Part shown: one piece after another, positions 8,355-16,188 of the stretch
Position numbering within the stretch: position 1 is the stretch's first letter
Layout: each line of letters starts with the position of its first letter
Assembly (NCBI GenBank): GCA_963756575.1
Contig: CAVWOM010000006.1
Location: 248,001 to 312,000, forward strand
Reading direction: 5' to 3'
From: Palsa-504 sp963756575
GTDB taxonomy: Bacteria > Actinomycetota > Actinomycetes > Streptosporangiales > Streptosporangiaceae
DNA length: 64,000 nt
The notes under the pieces: model-generated
Databases searched by the model: none
Seen by the model: the letters and a program-made list of their open reading frames with translations, nothing else
Told to the model about the DNA's origin: nothing
Position numbers and translations under genes: made by a program

Positions 8355-8990
8355 GTGACAGCGATGGACACCATCAGGGACATGATCGCCGCCCAGCGGG
8401 CCGAGCTGGCCGAGGTCCTGGCCGGGCTGCCCGGCCCGGGCTGGGACGAGCCCACGCTCTGCGCGGGCTGGCGGGTGCGGGAGGTCGTGGCGCACATCAC
8501 GATGCCGTTCCGGTACGGCCGCGGGCGGTTCGTGCTCGAGCTGGTGAAGTCCCGGGGCCGGTTCAACGAGATGGCTGACCGGCTGGCCCGGCGCGATGCT
8601 CAGGTCATGTCCTCGGCCGGCCTGGCCGCGGCGGTCCGGTCCAATGTGGGGCATCCGTGGAAGCCGCCGGGCGGCGGGTTCACCGGGGCGCTGGCGCACG
8701 ACCTGATCCACGGCCTGGACATCACCGTGCCGCTCGGGCTGGACCGGCCGGTACCGGAAGAACGGCTGCGGCCGCTCCTGCCGGGAAGCCTGTCCGACCG
8801 GTCCGTGAAGTTCTTCGGCGCCGACCTGGACGGGATCGAGCTGCGGGCGCGGGACATGGACTGGGTCCTCGGCTCCGGTGTGCCGCTGGAAGGCAGCGCG
8901 GCCGACCTGCTGCTGGTGCTGTCCGGCCGCAGGCTCCCGGCGGGCCGGCTGACCGGGGAGCCGAGCGCCCGGTTCACTCAGCCGGGGTAA
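8355..8990 (+). CDS. Maleylpyruvate isomerase-type (MDMPI_N/DinB-like) mycothiol-dependent family protein
   Basis: A 211-residue protein. The four-helix DinB-like N-terminus contains the family pattern GWDEPTLCAGWRVREVVAHI. His residues in VVAHITMPF and ALAHDLIHGLDI are in place to form the metal site. The family uses metal with mycothiol as thiol cofactor for varied reactions; the substrate cannot be inferred. The 3' end overlaps the end of ligA by 17 nt, tail to tail, and its TAA lies inside a tandem duplication. Confidence 0.75.
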   Translation: MTAMDTIRDMIAAQRAELAEVLAGLPGPGWDEPTLCAGWRVREVVAHITMPFRYGRGRFVLELVKSRGRFNEMADRLARRDAQVMSSAGLAAAVRSNVGHPWKPPGGGFTGALAHDLIHGLDITVPLGLDRPVPEERLRPLLPGSLSDRSVKFFGADLDGIELRARDMDWVLGSGVPLEGSAADLLLVLSGRRLPAGRLTGEPSARFTQPG

Positions 8991-11142
8991 CCGCCTCGGG
9001 GCCCTGGGCCGGGGTAACCGCCTCGGGGCCCTGGGCGAGGAGGACGGCGAAGGCGGCCTCGTCCAGGACGGGGACGCCGAGCTCCACCGCCTTGTCGTAC
9101 TTGGAGCCGGCGTTCTCGCCCGCGACCACGAAGTTGGTCTTCTTGGACACCGAGGCCGTCACCTTGCCGCCGGCCGCCCGGACCGCCTCGCCCGCCTCGT
9201 CCCGGTTCATCCCCTCCAGGGTGCCGGTGATCACCACGGACACCCCGGCCAGCAGCCGGGCGGCGGCGCGGTTCGGGTCCCAGTCCGGGTCCTCGAGCCG
9301 CACGCCCGCCTCCCGCCACTTGGCCACGATGGCCCGGTGCCAGTCGACGGCGAACCATTCGCGCAGCGACGCCGCGATCGTCGGCCCGACCCCGTCCACC
9401 GCGGCCAGCGCGTCCACGCTGGCTTCCTCGATGCGGTCCAGCGAGCCGAACTCGGCCGCCAGCGCCCGGGCCGCCGTCGGCCCGACGTGGCGGATGGACA
9501 GCGCGACCAGGATCCGCCACAGCGGCCGGGTCCGCACCTCGTCCAGGTTGGCCAGCAGCCGGTTCGCGTTGGCGCTCAGCGTGCCCTGCTTGACCATGAA
9601 GAACGGGCTGGTCTCCAGCTTGTCCGCGGTCAGGTCGAATACGTCGCCCTCGTCGGTGACCAGCTTGCCGTCGAGCAGCGCGGCGACCGCCTCCCAGCCG
9701 AGCACCTCGATGTCGAAGGCGCCGCGGCCAGCGAGGTGGAACAGCCGCTCGCGCAGCTGGGCCGGGCAGGACCGGGTATTCGGGCAGCGCCAGTCGACCT
9801 CGTCTTCCTCCCGGCTGAGCTTGGTGCCGCACGACGGGCAGTGGGTGGGGTAGGCGTACTCGTGCTCGTCCCCGGTGCGCAGGTCGGCGACCGGGCCGAG
9901 CACCTCAGGGATGACGTCGCCGGCCTTGCGCAGGATCACCATGTCGCCGATGAGCACGCCCTTGCGCTTGACCTCCTCCGCGTTGTGCAAGGTGGCCCGG
10001 TCCACGGTCGACCCGCTCACCTTGACCGGCTCCATCACGGCGAACGGGGTGACCCGCCCGGTGCGGCCGACGTTGACCTGGATGTCGAGCAGCCGGGTGG
10101 TGACCTCCTCCGGCGGGTACTTGAAGGCGATGGCCCACCGGGGCGCCCGGCTGGTCGAGCCGAGCTGGCGCTGCAGCGCGATCTGGTCCACCTTGACCAC
10201 AACGCCGTCGATCTCGTACGGCGTATCGTGCCGGTGCTCGCCGTAGTGGGTGATGTACTCGCGGACCCCGTCCATGTCCGGCACGACCTTGTACAGCGTG
10301 CTGACCGGCAGGCCCCACTCGCCCAGCCGCTGGTACCAGCCCGACTGGGTATCCGGCGCCCCCTCCAGGTGCCCTTCGTCCTCGCCGGGACCGGCGGTCT
10401 CGCCGCTGATGCCCTTGGCGTCCGGGGAACCCTCGACCCGGCCGATGCCGTGCATGATGGCGTCCAGCGCCCGGGACGCGGTGACCTTGGGATCCTTCTG
10501 CCGCAGCGAGCCGGCCGCCGAGTTCCGCGGGTTGGCGAACGCGGCCTTGCCCGCGTCGAGCAGCGATTCGTTCAGCTTGCCGAACGCCTCGACCGGCATG
10601 AACACCTCGCCCCTGACCTCGAGCACGGCCGGGTGCCCGGTGCCCTTCAGCCGGGCCGGGATCGAGGAGATGGTCCGGATGTTCGGCGTGACGTCCTCGC
10701 CGGTCCGGCCGTCGCCGCGGGTGGCCGCCTTGACCAGCTTCCCGTCCCGGTAGACGAGGTCGATGGCCAGCCCGTCGATCTTCAGCTCGCACAGGTAAGG
10801 CCCGCTGCCGCCGAGCTTGGCCGCCCGGTCCGACCAGCTGCCCAGGTCCTCCAGGGTGAAGACGTTGTCCAGGGAGAGCAGCCGCTCCAGGTGCTCGACC
10901 GGGGTGAACAGGGTGGAGATCGCCCCGTGCACGGTCTGGGTCGGCGAGTCCGGCGTGCGCAGGTCCGGGTACTGCTCCTCCAGCGCCTTCAGCTCGCGCA
11001 TCTTGGTGTCGTAGTCGATATCGGAGAGCGTCGGCGAATCCAGGATGTAGTACCGGTGATCAGCCTCGGTGATCTCCAGGCTGAGGTCGGCGTGCCGCGT
11101 GCGCGCCTCGGCCGGCGCTTCCTGGGGCTCGTTTTCACTCAT
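8974..11142 (-). CDS. ligA: NAD+-dependent DNA ligase
   Basis: Essential replicative ligase of 722 residues. Domains in order: Ia (HRYYILDSPTLSDIDYD), adenylation domain with the active Lys121 in CELKIDGLAI, OB fold, a four-Cys zinc finger (HCPSCGTKL, RCPNTRSCPAQ), helix-hairpin-helix repeats and a C-terminal BRCT domain (VVITGTLEGMNRDEAG). Two oddities: an acidic insertion of about 30 residues inside the adenylation domain (around GRVEGSPDAKGISGE to PDTQSGW), and the duplicated QGPEAVTPA tail. The start ATG shares one base with the stop of the MetE-like gene (TGATG), so the two are coupled. Confidence 0.97.
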   Translation of the reverse strand: MSENEPQEAPAEARTRHADLSLEITEADHRYYILDSPTLSDIDYDTKMRELKALEEQYPDLRTPDSPTQTVHGAISTLFTPVEHLERLLSLDNVFTLEDLGSWSDRAAKLGGSGPYLCELKIDGLAIDLVYRDGKLVKAATRGDGRTGEDVTPNIRTISSIPARLKGTGHPAVLEVRGEVFMPVEAFGKLNESLLDAGKAAFANPRNSAAGSLRQKDPKVTASRALDAIMHGIGRVEGSPDAKGISGETAGPGEDEGHLEGAPDTQSGWYQRLGEWGLPVSTLYKVVPDMDGVREYITHYGEHRHDTPYEIDGVVVKVDQIALQRQLGSTSRAPRWAIAFKYPPEEVTTRLLDIQVNVGRTGRVTPFAVMEPVKVSGSTVDRATLHNAEEVKRKGVLIGDMVILRKAGDVIPEVLGPVADLRTGDEHEYAYPTHCPSCGTKLSREEDEVDWRCPNTRSCPAQLRERLFHLAGRGAFDIEVLGWEAVAALLDGKLVTDEGDVFDLTADKLETSPFFMVKQGTLSANANRLLANLDEVRTRPLWRILVALSIRHVGPTAARALAAEFGSLDRIEEASVDALAAVDGVGPTIAASLREWFAVDWHRAIVAKWREAGVRLEDPDWDPNRAAARLLAGVSVVITGTLEGMNRDEAGEAVRAAGGKVTASVSKKTNFVVAGENAGSKYDKAVELGVPVLDEAAFAVLLAQGPEAVTPAQGPEAVTPAE
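8981..9034. repeat. 27-bp perfect tandem duplication at the ligA 3' end
   Basis: Two adjacent copies of a 27-bp unit beginning GCCGGGGTAACCGCC. In ligA they encode QGPEAVTPA twice at the extreme C-terminus. On the plus strand the first copy carries the TAA stop of the MDMPI gene. Confidence 0.9.
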
Positions 11143-12239
11143 CAGGATTCCCCCGTCTCCTCGATCAGCTCAGCCAGCATGCTCGCCGCTTCGCGGCACC
11201 GCGTCAACGCGGCGCGCGCTTGGACCGGCGAGGCGCCGGCCAGCCCGCACGCCGGGGTGATCACCACCTGATCCGGGCCGGTCGCCAGCGGGAGCCCCAG
11301 CCGGTGGTAGAGCCGGATGACCCGTTCGGCGGTCTGGCGGGCCTCGGCGCTGCCGTCCCCCGGTCCAGCGGGCCCGCTGGGCGCGTTCCCGGGCAGGCCC
11401 GGTCCGGCGTCCGGTTCCGGGACGGCCGGCACCGCGCCGATCAGCAGCCCCAGGCCGGCCTCGGCGGCTTCGGCGATCCCGTCCTCCTCCCCGCGCCGTA
11501 GCTGGCCGAGGTCGAAGGACAGCGCGTCCGCTCCCGCCGTCTGGATCAGGCCGAACGGAACCCCCGCCGCGCAGCTGTGTACCACCGTGTAGCCCGGGAC
11601 GGCCGCGAACACCTGCGCCAGCCGGTCCCTGAGCACCTCGGCCTCGACGGGGCGCAGGCGTGACCACCCGCTGGCCGTGGGTATCTCGCCGCCCGCCACC
11701 GCGGGCAGGGCTGGCTCGTCGAACTGGACGGTGATCCGGGCGCCCGGCAGCCGCTTGGCGATCTCGGCCACGTGGGCGGCCGCGCCCTCGGCCAGCGAGG
11801 CGGTCAGGTCGGCGACCGCGCCGGGGTCGGCGATGGCCACGTTCAGCGTGCGCGGCAGCTCCAGCGTGGCGGCCAGCGTCCACGGCCCGCACAGCTGGAC
11901 CTTGACCAGCCCGCGGTAGCCGTCGAGCACCTCCTCCAGCACGTCTAGGTCGGAGGAGAGCATGGACCGGGCCCGGTTGAGGTCGCGGCCGGGATGCTCC
12001 GCCAGCCGCCAGCCACCCGGGCTGAGCTCGACCGGGATGTCGACCAGCAGGCTGGCGGTCCGGCCGGTGAGGTCGGCGCCCGGGCCCCGGTCGGGCAGCT
12101 CGGGCAGGTGCGGGAAATCGGGGAGCTCGCCGGCGATGACGCGCATCGCCTCGGCGGGATCGGTCCCGGGCATCGAGCCGATCCCGGTGGCGCTCCCGGG
12201 CGGCCAGGGAAAGCGCTGCGCGTCCTTCTCGTCAGGCAT
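11142..12239 (-). CDS. MetE-like cobalamin-independent methionine synthase family protein
   Basis: A 365-residue single-domain protein matching the catalytic C-terminal half of MetE. FDEPALP corresponds to the Asp/Glu substrate-binding loop; HSCAAGVPF and ACGLAGASP supply the His/Cys and Cys of the zinc site; ATGIGSMPG begins the barrel. It lacks the N-terminal MetE half, and the 5-methyl-THF-binding region is absent, so true methionine synthesis is doubtful. Genes of this type lie upstream of ligA in many actinomycetes. It appears leaderless (TAAGCT, 6 nt, ATG). Confidence 0.8.
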   Translation of the reverse strand: MPDEKDAQRFPWPPGSATGIGSMPGTDPAEAMRVIAGELPDFPHLPELPDRGPGADLTGRTASLLVDIPVELSPGGWRLAEHPGRDLNRARSMLSSDLDVLEEVLDGYRGLVKVQLCGPWTLAATLELPRTLNVAIADPGAVADLTASLAEGAAAHVAEIAKRLPGARITVQFDEPALPAVAGGEIPTASGWSRLRPVEAEVLRDRLAQVFAAVPGYTVVHSCAAGVPFGLIQTAGADALSFDLGQLRRGEEDGIAEAAEAGLGLLIGAVPAVPEPDAGPGLPGNAPSGPAGPGDGSAEARQTAERVIRLYHRLGLPLATGPDQVVITPACGLAGASPVQARAALTRCREAASMLAELIEETGES

Positions 12240-12245
12240 ACGTCG

Positions 12246-12251
12246 AGCTTA
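12246..12251 (-). promoter_or_regulatory. -10 element of the MetE-like/ligA transcript
   Basis: On the minus strand TAAGCT is followed by 6 nt and the ATG at 12239, the same leaderless geometry as gatC and icmB. Confidence 0.45.
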
Positions 12252-12292
12252 GGACGGCCAGCTGACAAACCCGCGTTCGTGCGAGCTTTGGT

Positions 12293-12333
12293 GCTACCCC
12301 GCGCCCCGGCCCCAGCGCGGGACGCGGGGTAGC
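12293..12333 (-). terminator. Hairpin behind the small membrane genes
   Basis: A perfect 11-bp inverted repeat (GCTACCCCGCG and CGCGGGGTAGC) with a 19-nt GC-rich loop, 19 nt past the stop at 12352. There is no T tract, as is usual for intrinsic terminators in this phylum. Confidence 0.6.
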
Positions 12334-12351
12334 TTCCCCCCGTCAGAGGGC

Positions 12352-12603
12352 TTATCTGCCACTGAAATCGTTGTCGTCATCACCCGGCCAGCGCGGGCGG
12401 TTGCCGGAGTCGTAGTCGTCCGGGTCCGGACCCGGCGGGGGCCGTCCCGGCTCGTAAGGGCCGTGATCGACCGGGCCGGCGTGATCGCCTCGGCCGCCGC
12501 GCCGCTCGGCCCGCAGGGCCGACATGGCCACGACCGCGATGATCCCGACCACGACCCCGATGACGAAGAAGGCACTGACGATGGCCACCACAGTGTCGTT
12601 CAC
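12352..12603 (-). CDS. Small single-pass membrane protein
   Basis: An 83-residue protein. The N-terminal hydrophobic helix is about residues 5-30 (VVAIVSAFFVIGVVVGIIAV), followed by an Arg-rich stop-transfer sequence and an acidic, Pro-rich cytoplasmic tail ending DDDNDFSGR. The GTG at 12603 is preferred because it puts the membrane helix at the N-terminus and lies 2 nt after the stop of the gene upstream; the longer open frame reads through that gene. No family recognised. Confidence 0.6.
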   Translation of the reverse strand: MNDTVVAIVSAFFVIGVVVGIIAVVAMSALRAERRGGRGDHAGPVDHGPYEPGRPPPGPDPDDYDSGNRPRWPGDDDNDFSGR

Positions 12604-12605
12604 GG

Positions 12606-12824
12606 CTACATCCAGTCGCGTGGCCGGTAGTGAGCGCCCGCGCCGCCGAAGCGGGTGAGCCATCTGGCGCCGCGGGCGGCCGCTCCGGGCGCCGTCCCGG
12701 AGAGCGAGAACAGCCGATCCTCCTTCCGCACCGCGACGGCCACCATCGCGACCACTCCCAGCCAGAATCCGCCGAAGAAGGTCGCCAGGATCAAGTACGC
12801 TACCCATGCTCCGCTGCCGTTCAT
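12606..12824 (-). CDS. Small single-pass membrane protein
   Basis: A 72-residue protein with one hydrophobic helix (YLILATFFGGFWLGVVAMVA) after a short N-terminus, then a basic tail ending GAHYRPRDWM. A strong Shine-Dalgarno (GGGGAGG) precedes the ATG. It is followed after 2 nt by another small membrane protein, so the pair is an operon ending in the hairpin at 12293. No family recognised. Confidence 0.6.
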   Translation of the reverse strand: MNGSGAWVAYLILATFFGGFWLGVVAMVAVAVRKEDRLFSLSGTAPGAAARGARWLTRFGGAGAHYRPRDWM

Positions 12825-12957
12825 AGCAGCCTCCCCAGAACTTGCCGACGGCGCGGGAACCGCCGGGCCCTACTGTTGTGCGGCTCCGGACACCGGCTCC
12901 GGAGTCAGTGCGTGAGGGGGTCATCATCGTCCCTGCACGCTTCGTCGACCATCCGGT

Positions 12958-12990
12958 CTACTGGGCTGAGACTAATCATTGGCCCAGTAG
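12958..12990. repeat. Inverted repeat, 9-bp stem
   Basis: CTACTGGGC and GCCCAGTAG are perfectly complementary across a 15-nt loop. No gene ends next to it, so a terminator role is not obvious; an RNA element or operator is possible. Confidence 0.5.
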
Positions 12991-13058
12991 GGGTGGTACG
13001 ACCTGTACTTCTATGACCAAGCAGTCGAATGGCCGGTCTCTTATGGACTGTTCCGGCT

Positions 13059-13074
13059 ATCCCAATGTTTGGTA
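13059..13074. promoter_or_regulatory. Operator-like site 1 (GntR type)
   Basis: ATCCCAATGTTTGGTA, identical over 16 bp to the site at 13731. The core CCAA-NNN-TTGG is an imperfect palindrome of the kind bound by GntR dimers. Confidence 0.45.
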
Positions 13075-13268
13075 CATGGCGCTTGATACCCCCCGGTTTG
13101 GGAATCAAAACCATCCCAGCCTAATAATTTGGACAGCGGGGATGATGCCACTAAATCTAGTCAGCCCACTGGTTGGGATGACTGGCATGGCAGCGAACCG
13201 GAGGCCAGCGCCAACTGCGCTTCAGCGTTCAGTTCCCGCTCAGCCCCGACCCGGAAGACAGCCGCAGT

Positions 13269-13294
13269 CCCGTGACCCGGGGCCCGGTCACGGG
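13269..13294. repeat. Inverted repeat, 9-bp stem
   Basis: CCCGTGACC and GGTCACGGG pair perfectly across an 8-nt GC-rich loop. A second GC-rich inverted repeat (CCCGGCGC/GCGCCGGG) follows at 13329-13351. Role unknown. Confidence 0.45.
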
Positions 13295-13661
13295 ATGCGC
13301 CTAAGACGAGCGCGACGGGCAGACGACGCCCGGCGCGGGGGCGGCGCCGGGCCGCCTAGACGTCCCTCCGCCTGCTCCATCGTCATACCGAGGCCGGAAA
13401 GCCCTGGCCAGACTGGCATCTCGGCTAATAGACCGACCCACCTGCGATCGAGAAGGACGTGGCGTAGAGACTTCTTGCCGCTACGTCGGCAACGACCCTG
13501 CGCGGCGGGAGATCCACCAGGCCGCACAGGCCGGCTTGCCATGCTTCTGACGGCCCCGCCGCGCTGCTACTCGCAGATCACCAAGTCCTGTCTGTCCGCG
13601 ATACCGACCTGTCGTCTGATACATACCTCTGATGCTGGCGATACTGCTCTGTTGTGCCATC

Positions 13662-13722
13662 TGGCAGGTCCTAGTGCATCCAAGCAGACCTACTGATAGG
13701 ATGCACCCACTACAACCTGCCA
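13662..13722. repeat. Two-part nested inverted repeat upstream of the GntR gene
   Basis: Outer arms TGGCAGGT/ACCTGCCA and inner arms GTGCATCC/GGATGCAC enclose a loop that itself contains CCTA-CTGA-TAGG. It lies about 160-220 nt before the GntR start and just before operator-like site 2. It could be a folded leader RNA or a compound protein-binding site. Confidence 0.5.
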
Positions 13723-13730
13723 TCCAAGCC

Positions 13731-13747
13731 ATCCCAATGTTTGGTAT
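13731..13747. promoter_or_regulatory. Operator-like site 2 (GntR type), upstream of the regulator gene
   Basis: ATCCCAATGTTTGGTAT, with matching half-sites AT-CCAA and TTGG-AT. It repeats site 1 about 670 bp away. Its position in the promoter region of the GntR gene at 13886 fits autoregulation, with a DNA loop between the two sites possible. Confidence 0.5.
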
Positions 13748-13885
13748 CTATGGTAGGGTGTGACACGGCCGGGACGGGGTACAAGCCTGTCAAGCCTGAA
13801 TATCCCAGCGTGTCGACTGGCACAGATGGTCAGGACAGCTAGGATCAGCCCGTCACCAGGACACTCGTGCGCGGAGGGAGGGTCG

Positions 13886-14701
13886 ATGGCGAGTCCCATG
13901 TACCGGCAGATCGCCGAAGATCTGCGCGCGCAGGTCGAGGGCGGCAAGCTGGAGCCCGGTCAGCAGCTGAAGACCGAGATCGAGCTCAGGGATCACTACA
14001 CAGCGTCGCGCAACACCGTTCGAGACGCGATTAAGCTGCTCATCGCCTGGGGGCTGGTCGAAACGAGGCCGGGCCAGGGAACCTTCGTGGTCCAGAAAAT
14101 CGAACCGTACGTCACCACCCTTACCGGCAGCGCCAAGGTACCCCGACTGTACGGCGAGGTCGATGATTCCGCCGCGGGCGAGATCGCGGGAGGGGCGGGA
14201 GGAGAACGAGTCCTCTTCAGCACCGACCCGCAGGTCGAGATCCAGAAGGCACCTGCCGACGTCGCCAAGCTCTTGCAGATCACTGAAGGTTCTCAGGTCA
14301 TCAGCCGGCATCAGAAGCGTTCCATCGACGGCACCCCTTACTCGATGCAGACGTCCTTTTACCCGATGGGATTCGTCCTCAAGGGAGCCGACCGGCTCAT
14401 CCAAGCCGACGACATCACGATCGGCACGATGAAATACCTAGAGCAGACGCTGGGCCTGAAGCAAGTCGGATACCGCGACTGGATGACGGTACGGACGGCC
14501 GATTCCTCGGAGGCTACGTTCTTCAACTTGCCCCCGGACGGCCGGGTAAGCGTATTCGAGATATTCAGGACCGCGTACGACCAGACGGGCACTCCGATGC
14601 GACTCACCGTGACGGTCTATCCAACCGATCGCAACCAGTTCATCGTTTACGTTGGCAAAGTTCCGGAACCCAAGGACGGCGACGGAGTGCTGCCTACCTA
14701 G
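13886..14701 (+). CDS. GntR family transcriptional regulator with UTRA domain
   Basis: A 271-residue protein. The N-terminal winged helix matches GntR (PMYRQIAEDLRAQVEGGKL, then ASRNTVRDAIKLLIAWGLVETRPGQGTFV); the C-terminal two thirds are a UTRA/HutC-type ligand-binding domain. The ATG at 13886 is chosen for its Shine-Dalgarno GGAGGGAGG; the frame is open further upstream without support. It heads an island with an acetyltransferase and a 2OG oxygenase and is the likely local regulator. The effector is unknown. Confidence 0.88.
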   Translation: MASPMYRQIAEDLRAQVEGGKLEPGQQLKTEIELRDHYTASRNTVRDAIKLLIAWGLVETRPGQGTFVVQKIEPYVTTLTGSAKVPRLYGEVDDSAAGEIAGGAGGERVLFSTDPQVEIQKAPADVAKLLQITEGSQVISRHQKRSIDGTPYSMQTSFYPMGFVLKGADRLIQADDITIGTMKYLEQTLGLKQVGYRDWMTVRTADSSEATFFNLPPDGRVSVFEIFRTAYDQTGTPMRLTVTVYPTDRNQFIVYVGKVPEPKDGDGVLPT

Positions 14702-15021
14702 GCTACGCCAAAAATTAATATAGCCTTGATCGTTTGTGTCATTTGTATGTCCGAGGATAGCGCCGAACATAGGCAGGATCCGGCGGTCCTCCCGGCTGTG
14801 GTTTAACAAGACGGCAGGTCCATGCTCCCCTGTTAGCAAGGGACCATGTCCGCATACCAGGCTCTGATCGGTGCTACGCACGAGGCGGCGATCAGGCAGG
14901 GCGTTTACGTCCTGAGCATGTGCAATAACATTCGTGCGGACCGCAGTTACACAAGATAAATCAATAGCGTAAATCCGATTCGCCCCGGTTCCGGGGCCTT
15001 CAAGAGAAGGGGGCGAAGGGC

Positions 15022-15087
15022 ATGGCAAAGCTGCATGCACGTCCTTCTAACCAGTACCGGTACGAACACTACGACCCCCGCTTCTAA
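15022..15087 (+). CDS. 21-residue peptide ORF, candidate precursor or leader peptide
   Basis: The ORF encodes MAKLHARPSN followed by QYRYEHYDPRF and TAA. Purine-rich ribosome-binding sequence (AGAAGGGGGCGAAGGG) lies directly upstream, and codons are mixed as in the neighbouring island genes. Three Tyr and a terminal Phe sit in the last ten residues, spaced as in several short modified peptides. It lies 0.33 kb before a GNAT gene and 1.1 kb before a 2OG oxygenase on the same strand. A hairpin begins 47 nt after the stop, so an attenuator leader peptide is an equally serious alternative. I do not recognise a family. Confidence 0.4.
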   Translation: MAKLHARPSNQYRYEHYDPRF

Positions 15088-15133
15088 GGGCCGGGGCCGG
15101 GCGGCGCACATCGGCCGGCCGGTTGTTCGTAGG

Positions 15134-15167
15134 CCGTCGGCGCTGGCCGTTACGGCAGCGCCGACGG
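15134..15167 (+). terminator. Strong hairpin after the 21-codon ORF
   Basis: The 12-bp arms CCGTCGGCGCTG and CAGCGCCGACGG pair perfectly around a GCCGTTACGG loop that can itself extend the pairing. It could end transcription behind the peptide ORF or act as an attenuator for the downstream genes; no T tract follows. Confidence 0.55.
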
Positions 15168-15320
15168 TGAAGCTACGTGGCATTTGAGACTTAAGTGAAT
15201 GCAAGGCACGAGACAGAATGCTTGGGAGGCAACCTGGGGCATCCGCAATACTGCAGCCCGGTAAAAGTTTCATCTCACTTGAGTATGAAAATTTTAGCCT
15301 CTCGGCTCACCTGATCCCTC

Positions 15321-15345
15321 GGCCTGGCCGTTATTTAACCAGGCC
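15321..15345 (+). terminator. Hairpin upstream of the GNAT gene
   Basis: GGCCTGG and CCAGGCC flank an 11-nt A/T-containing loop. It sits between the peptide ORF and the GNAT gene and may be part of a leader structure. Weaker than the hairpin at 15134. Confidence 0.35.
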
Positions 15346-15412
15346 AACGGGGCTCCGGCGGTTAGTGTGCACGATGCGGCCACTATCGGGCTCGAGCTAG
15401 CTTGCGGTTTGG

Positions 15413-16081
15413 GTGGTATCGCCCAGGACGGATCAGGGCGACTATGTATCGGTGGGAAGGTACCCGTTTGTCCTACGTCTTGGTATGCCGGGGGACTTGG
15501 ACGCGGTAAGCGGACTTGTCCGGGAAGCCGCCGAATGGCTACGGGCCAGCAAGAACACCGATCAATGGGCAAAACCGTGGCCGGACCGCATCCGCCAGCG
15601 TGAGCGTATGCTAAATGACCTGCTCAAAGGCAAGACGTGGCTGGTGTGGAACGGCGAGACCGCGGTCGCGACCATCACCGTCGATACCGACGAGCCAGTT
15701 GACCTGAACGAACAGTCCGTCTGGCCGGAGCACGAACGGCACCGGTCGGCGATCTACGTGCGGCGAATTGTCGTAGCCCGGGACTACGCCGGCTGCGGGC
15801 TGGGAGCCGCACTGCTGAACTGGGCGGCCCATGTGGCGCAAAGAGACTACCAAGCCGCGCTGGTGCGCATTGACGTGTGGACCACGAACCTGCAGTTGCA
15901 CGCTTACTACGAAGGACAAAATTTCATCCGGCTGCCGGACGGCGACCGAATGTTGCTTGCGGATTACCCGTCGCAGGCGCTCTTCGAACGGGACGCGGAA
16001 TTGCCAGGATCGGACTATAAGGAATTTTTTCTGGAGGAGCGGAACGATTCATATAAATTCCGCCAACAGGACATCCTCTAA
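15413..16081 (+). CDS. GNAT family N-acetyltransferase
   Basis: About 222 residues from the GTG at 15413, or 209 from the GTG at 15452, which fits the fold better but also lacks a clear Shine-Dalgarno. Acetyl-CoA-binding motif A is RRIVVARDYAGCGLGAALLNWA, and motif B contains RIDVWTTNLQLHAYYEGQNF. The N-terminus (VLRLGMPGDLDAVSGLVREA, then NTDQWAKPWPD) resembles acetyltransferases that accompany GntR regulators in other actinomycetes. Substrate unknown. An extension after the fold (DYKEFFLEERNDSYKF) is unusual. Confidence 0.85.
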   Translation: MVSPRTDQGDYVSVGRYPFVLRLGMPGDLDAVSGLVREAAEWLRASKNTDQWAKPWPDRIRQRERMLNDLLKGKTWLVWNGETAVATITVDTDEPVDLNEQSVWPEHERHRSAIYVRRIVVARDYAGCGLGAALLNWAAHVAQRDYQAALVRIDVWTTNLQLHAYYEGQNFIRLPDGDRMLLADYPSQALFERDAELPGSDYKEFFLEERNDSYKFRQQDIL

Positions 16082-16188
16082 GCTTTACGAAAATCCGATA
16101 TAATCTGCCGGCGGCGAAAAGCGCGAATGAGCCGCGTGCGCCCGCGCTTCACGACGAACCGGCAGGATGCCATTTAGGACGGCTTGCC

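Larger units (their letters stand above)
12825..13885. other. 1.06-kb non-coding region with hairpins and repeated operator-like sites
   Basis: I see no convincing gene; a long plus-strand open frame here has no family resemblance and no ribosome-binding site. The region holds at least four strong inverted repeats (12958-12990, 13269-13294, 13329-13351, 13662-13722) and two copies of a 16-bp operator-like sequence. It separates the leftward small membrane genes from the rightward GntR gene and therefore contains both promoter regions. Composition is patchy, with A/T-rich stretches near 13080-13160. Confidence 0.6.
14702..15412. other. Intergenic region between GntR and GNAT genes
   Basis: This 0.7-kb stretch contains a 21-codon ORF at 15022, a GC hairpin just before it (GCCCCGG-TT-CCGGGGC, 14982-14997) and two further hairpins at 15134 and 15321. 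The first 280 bases are A/T-rich and show nothing I can name. Longer open frames on either strand lack ribosome-binding sites and family features. Confidence 0.5.

Noticed and set aside
13269..13351. GC hairpins as intrinsic terminators of a hidden gene
   Set aside because: No supported gene ends immediately before them on either strand; left as unexplained structure.
12842..13696. Plus-strand open frame of 284 codons in the non-coding region
   Set aside because: No recognisable fold, no Shine-Dalgarno, and it runs through several strong hairpins and the operator-like repeat.
14438..15040. Minus-strand open frame opposite the end of the GntR gene
   Set aside because: Overlaps a well-supported gene, lacks a start signal and shows no family features.
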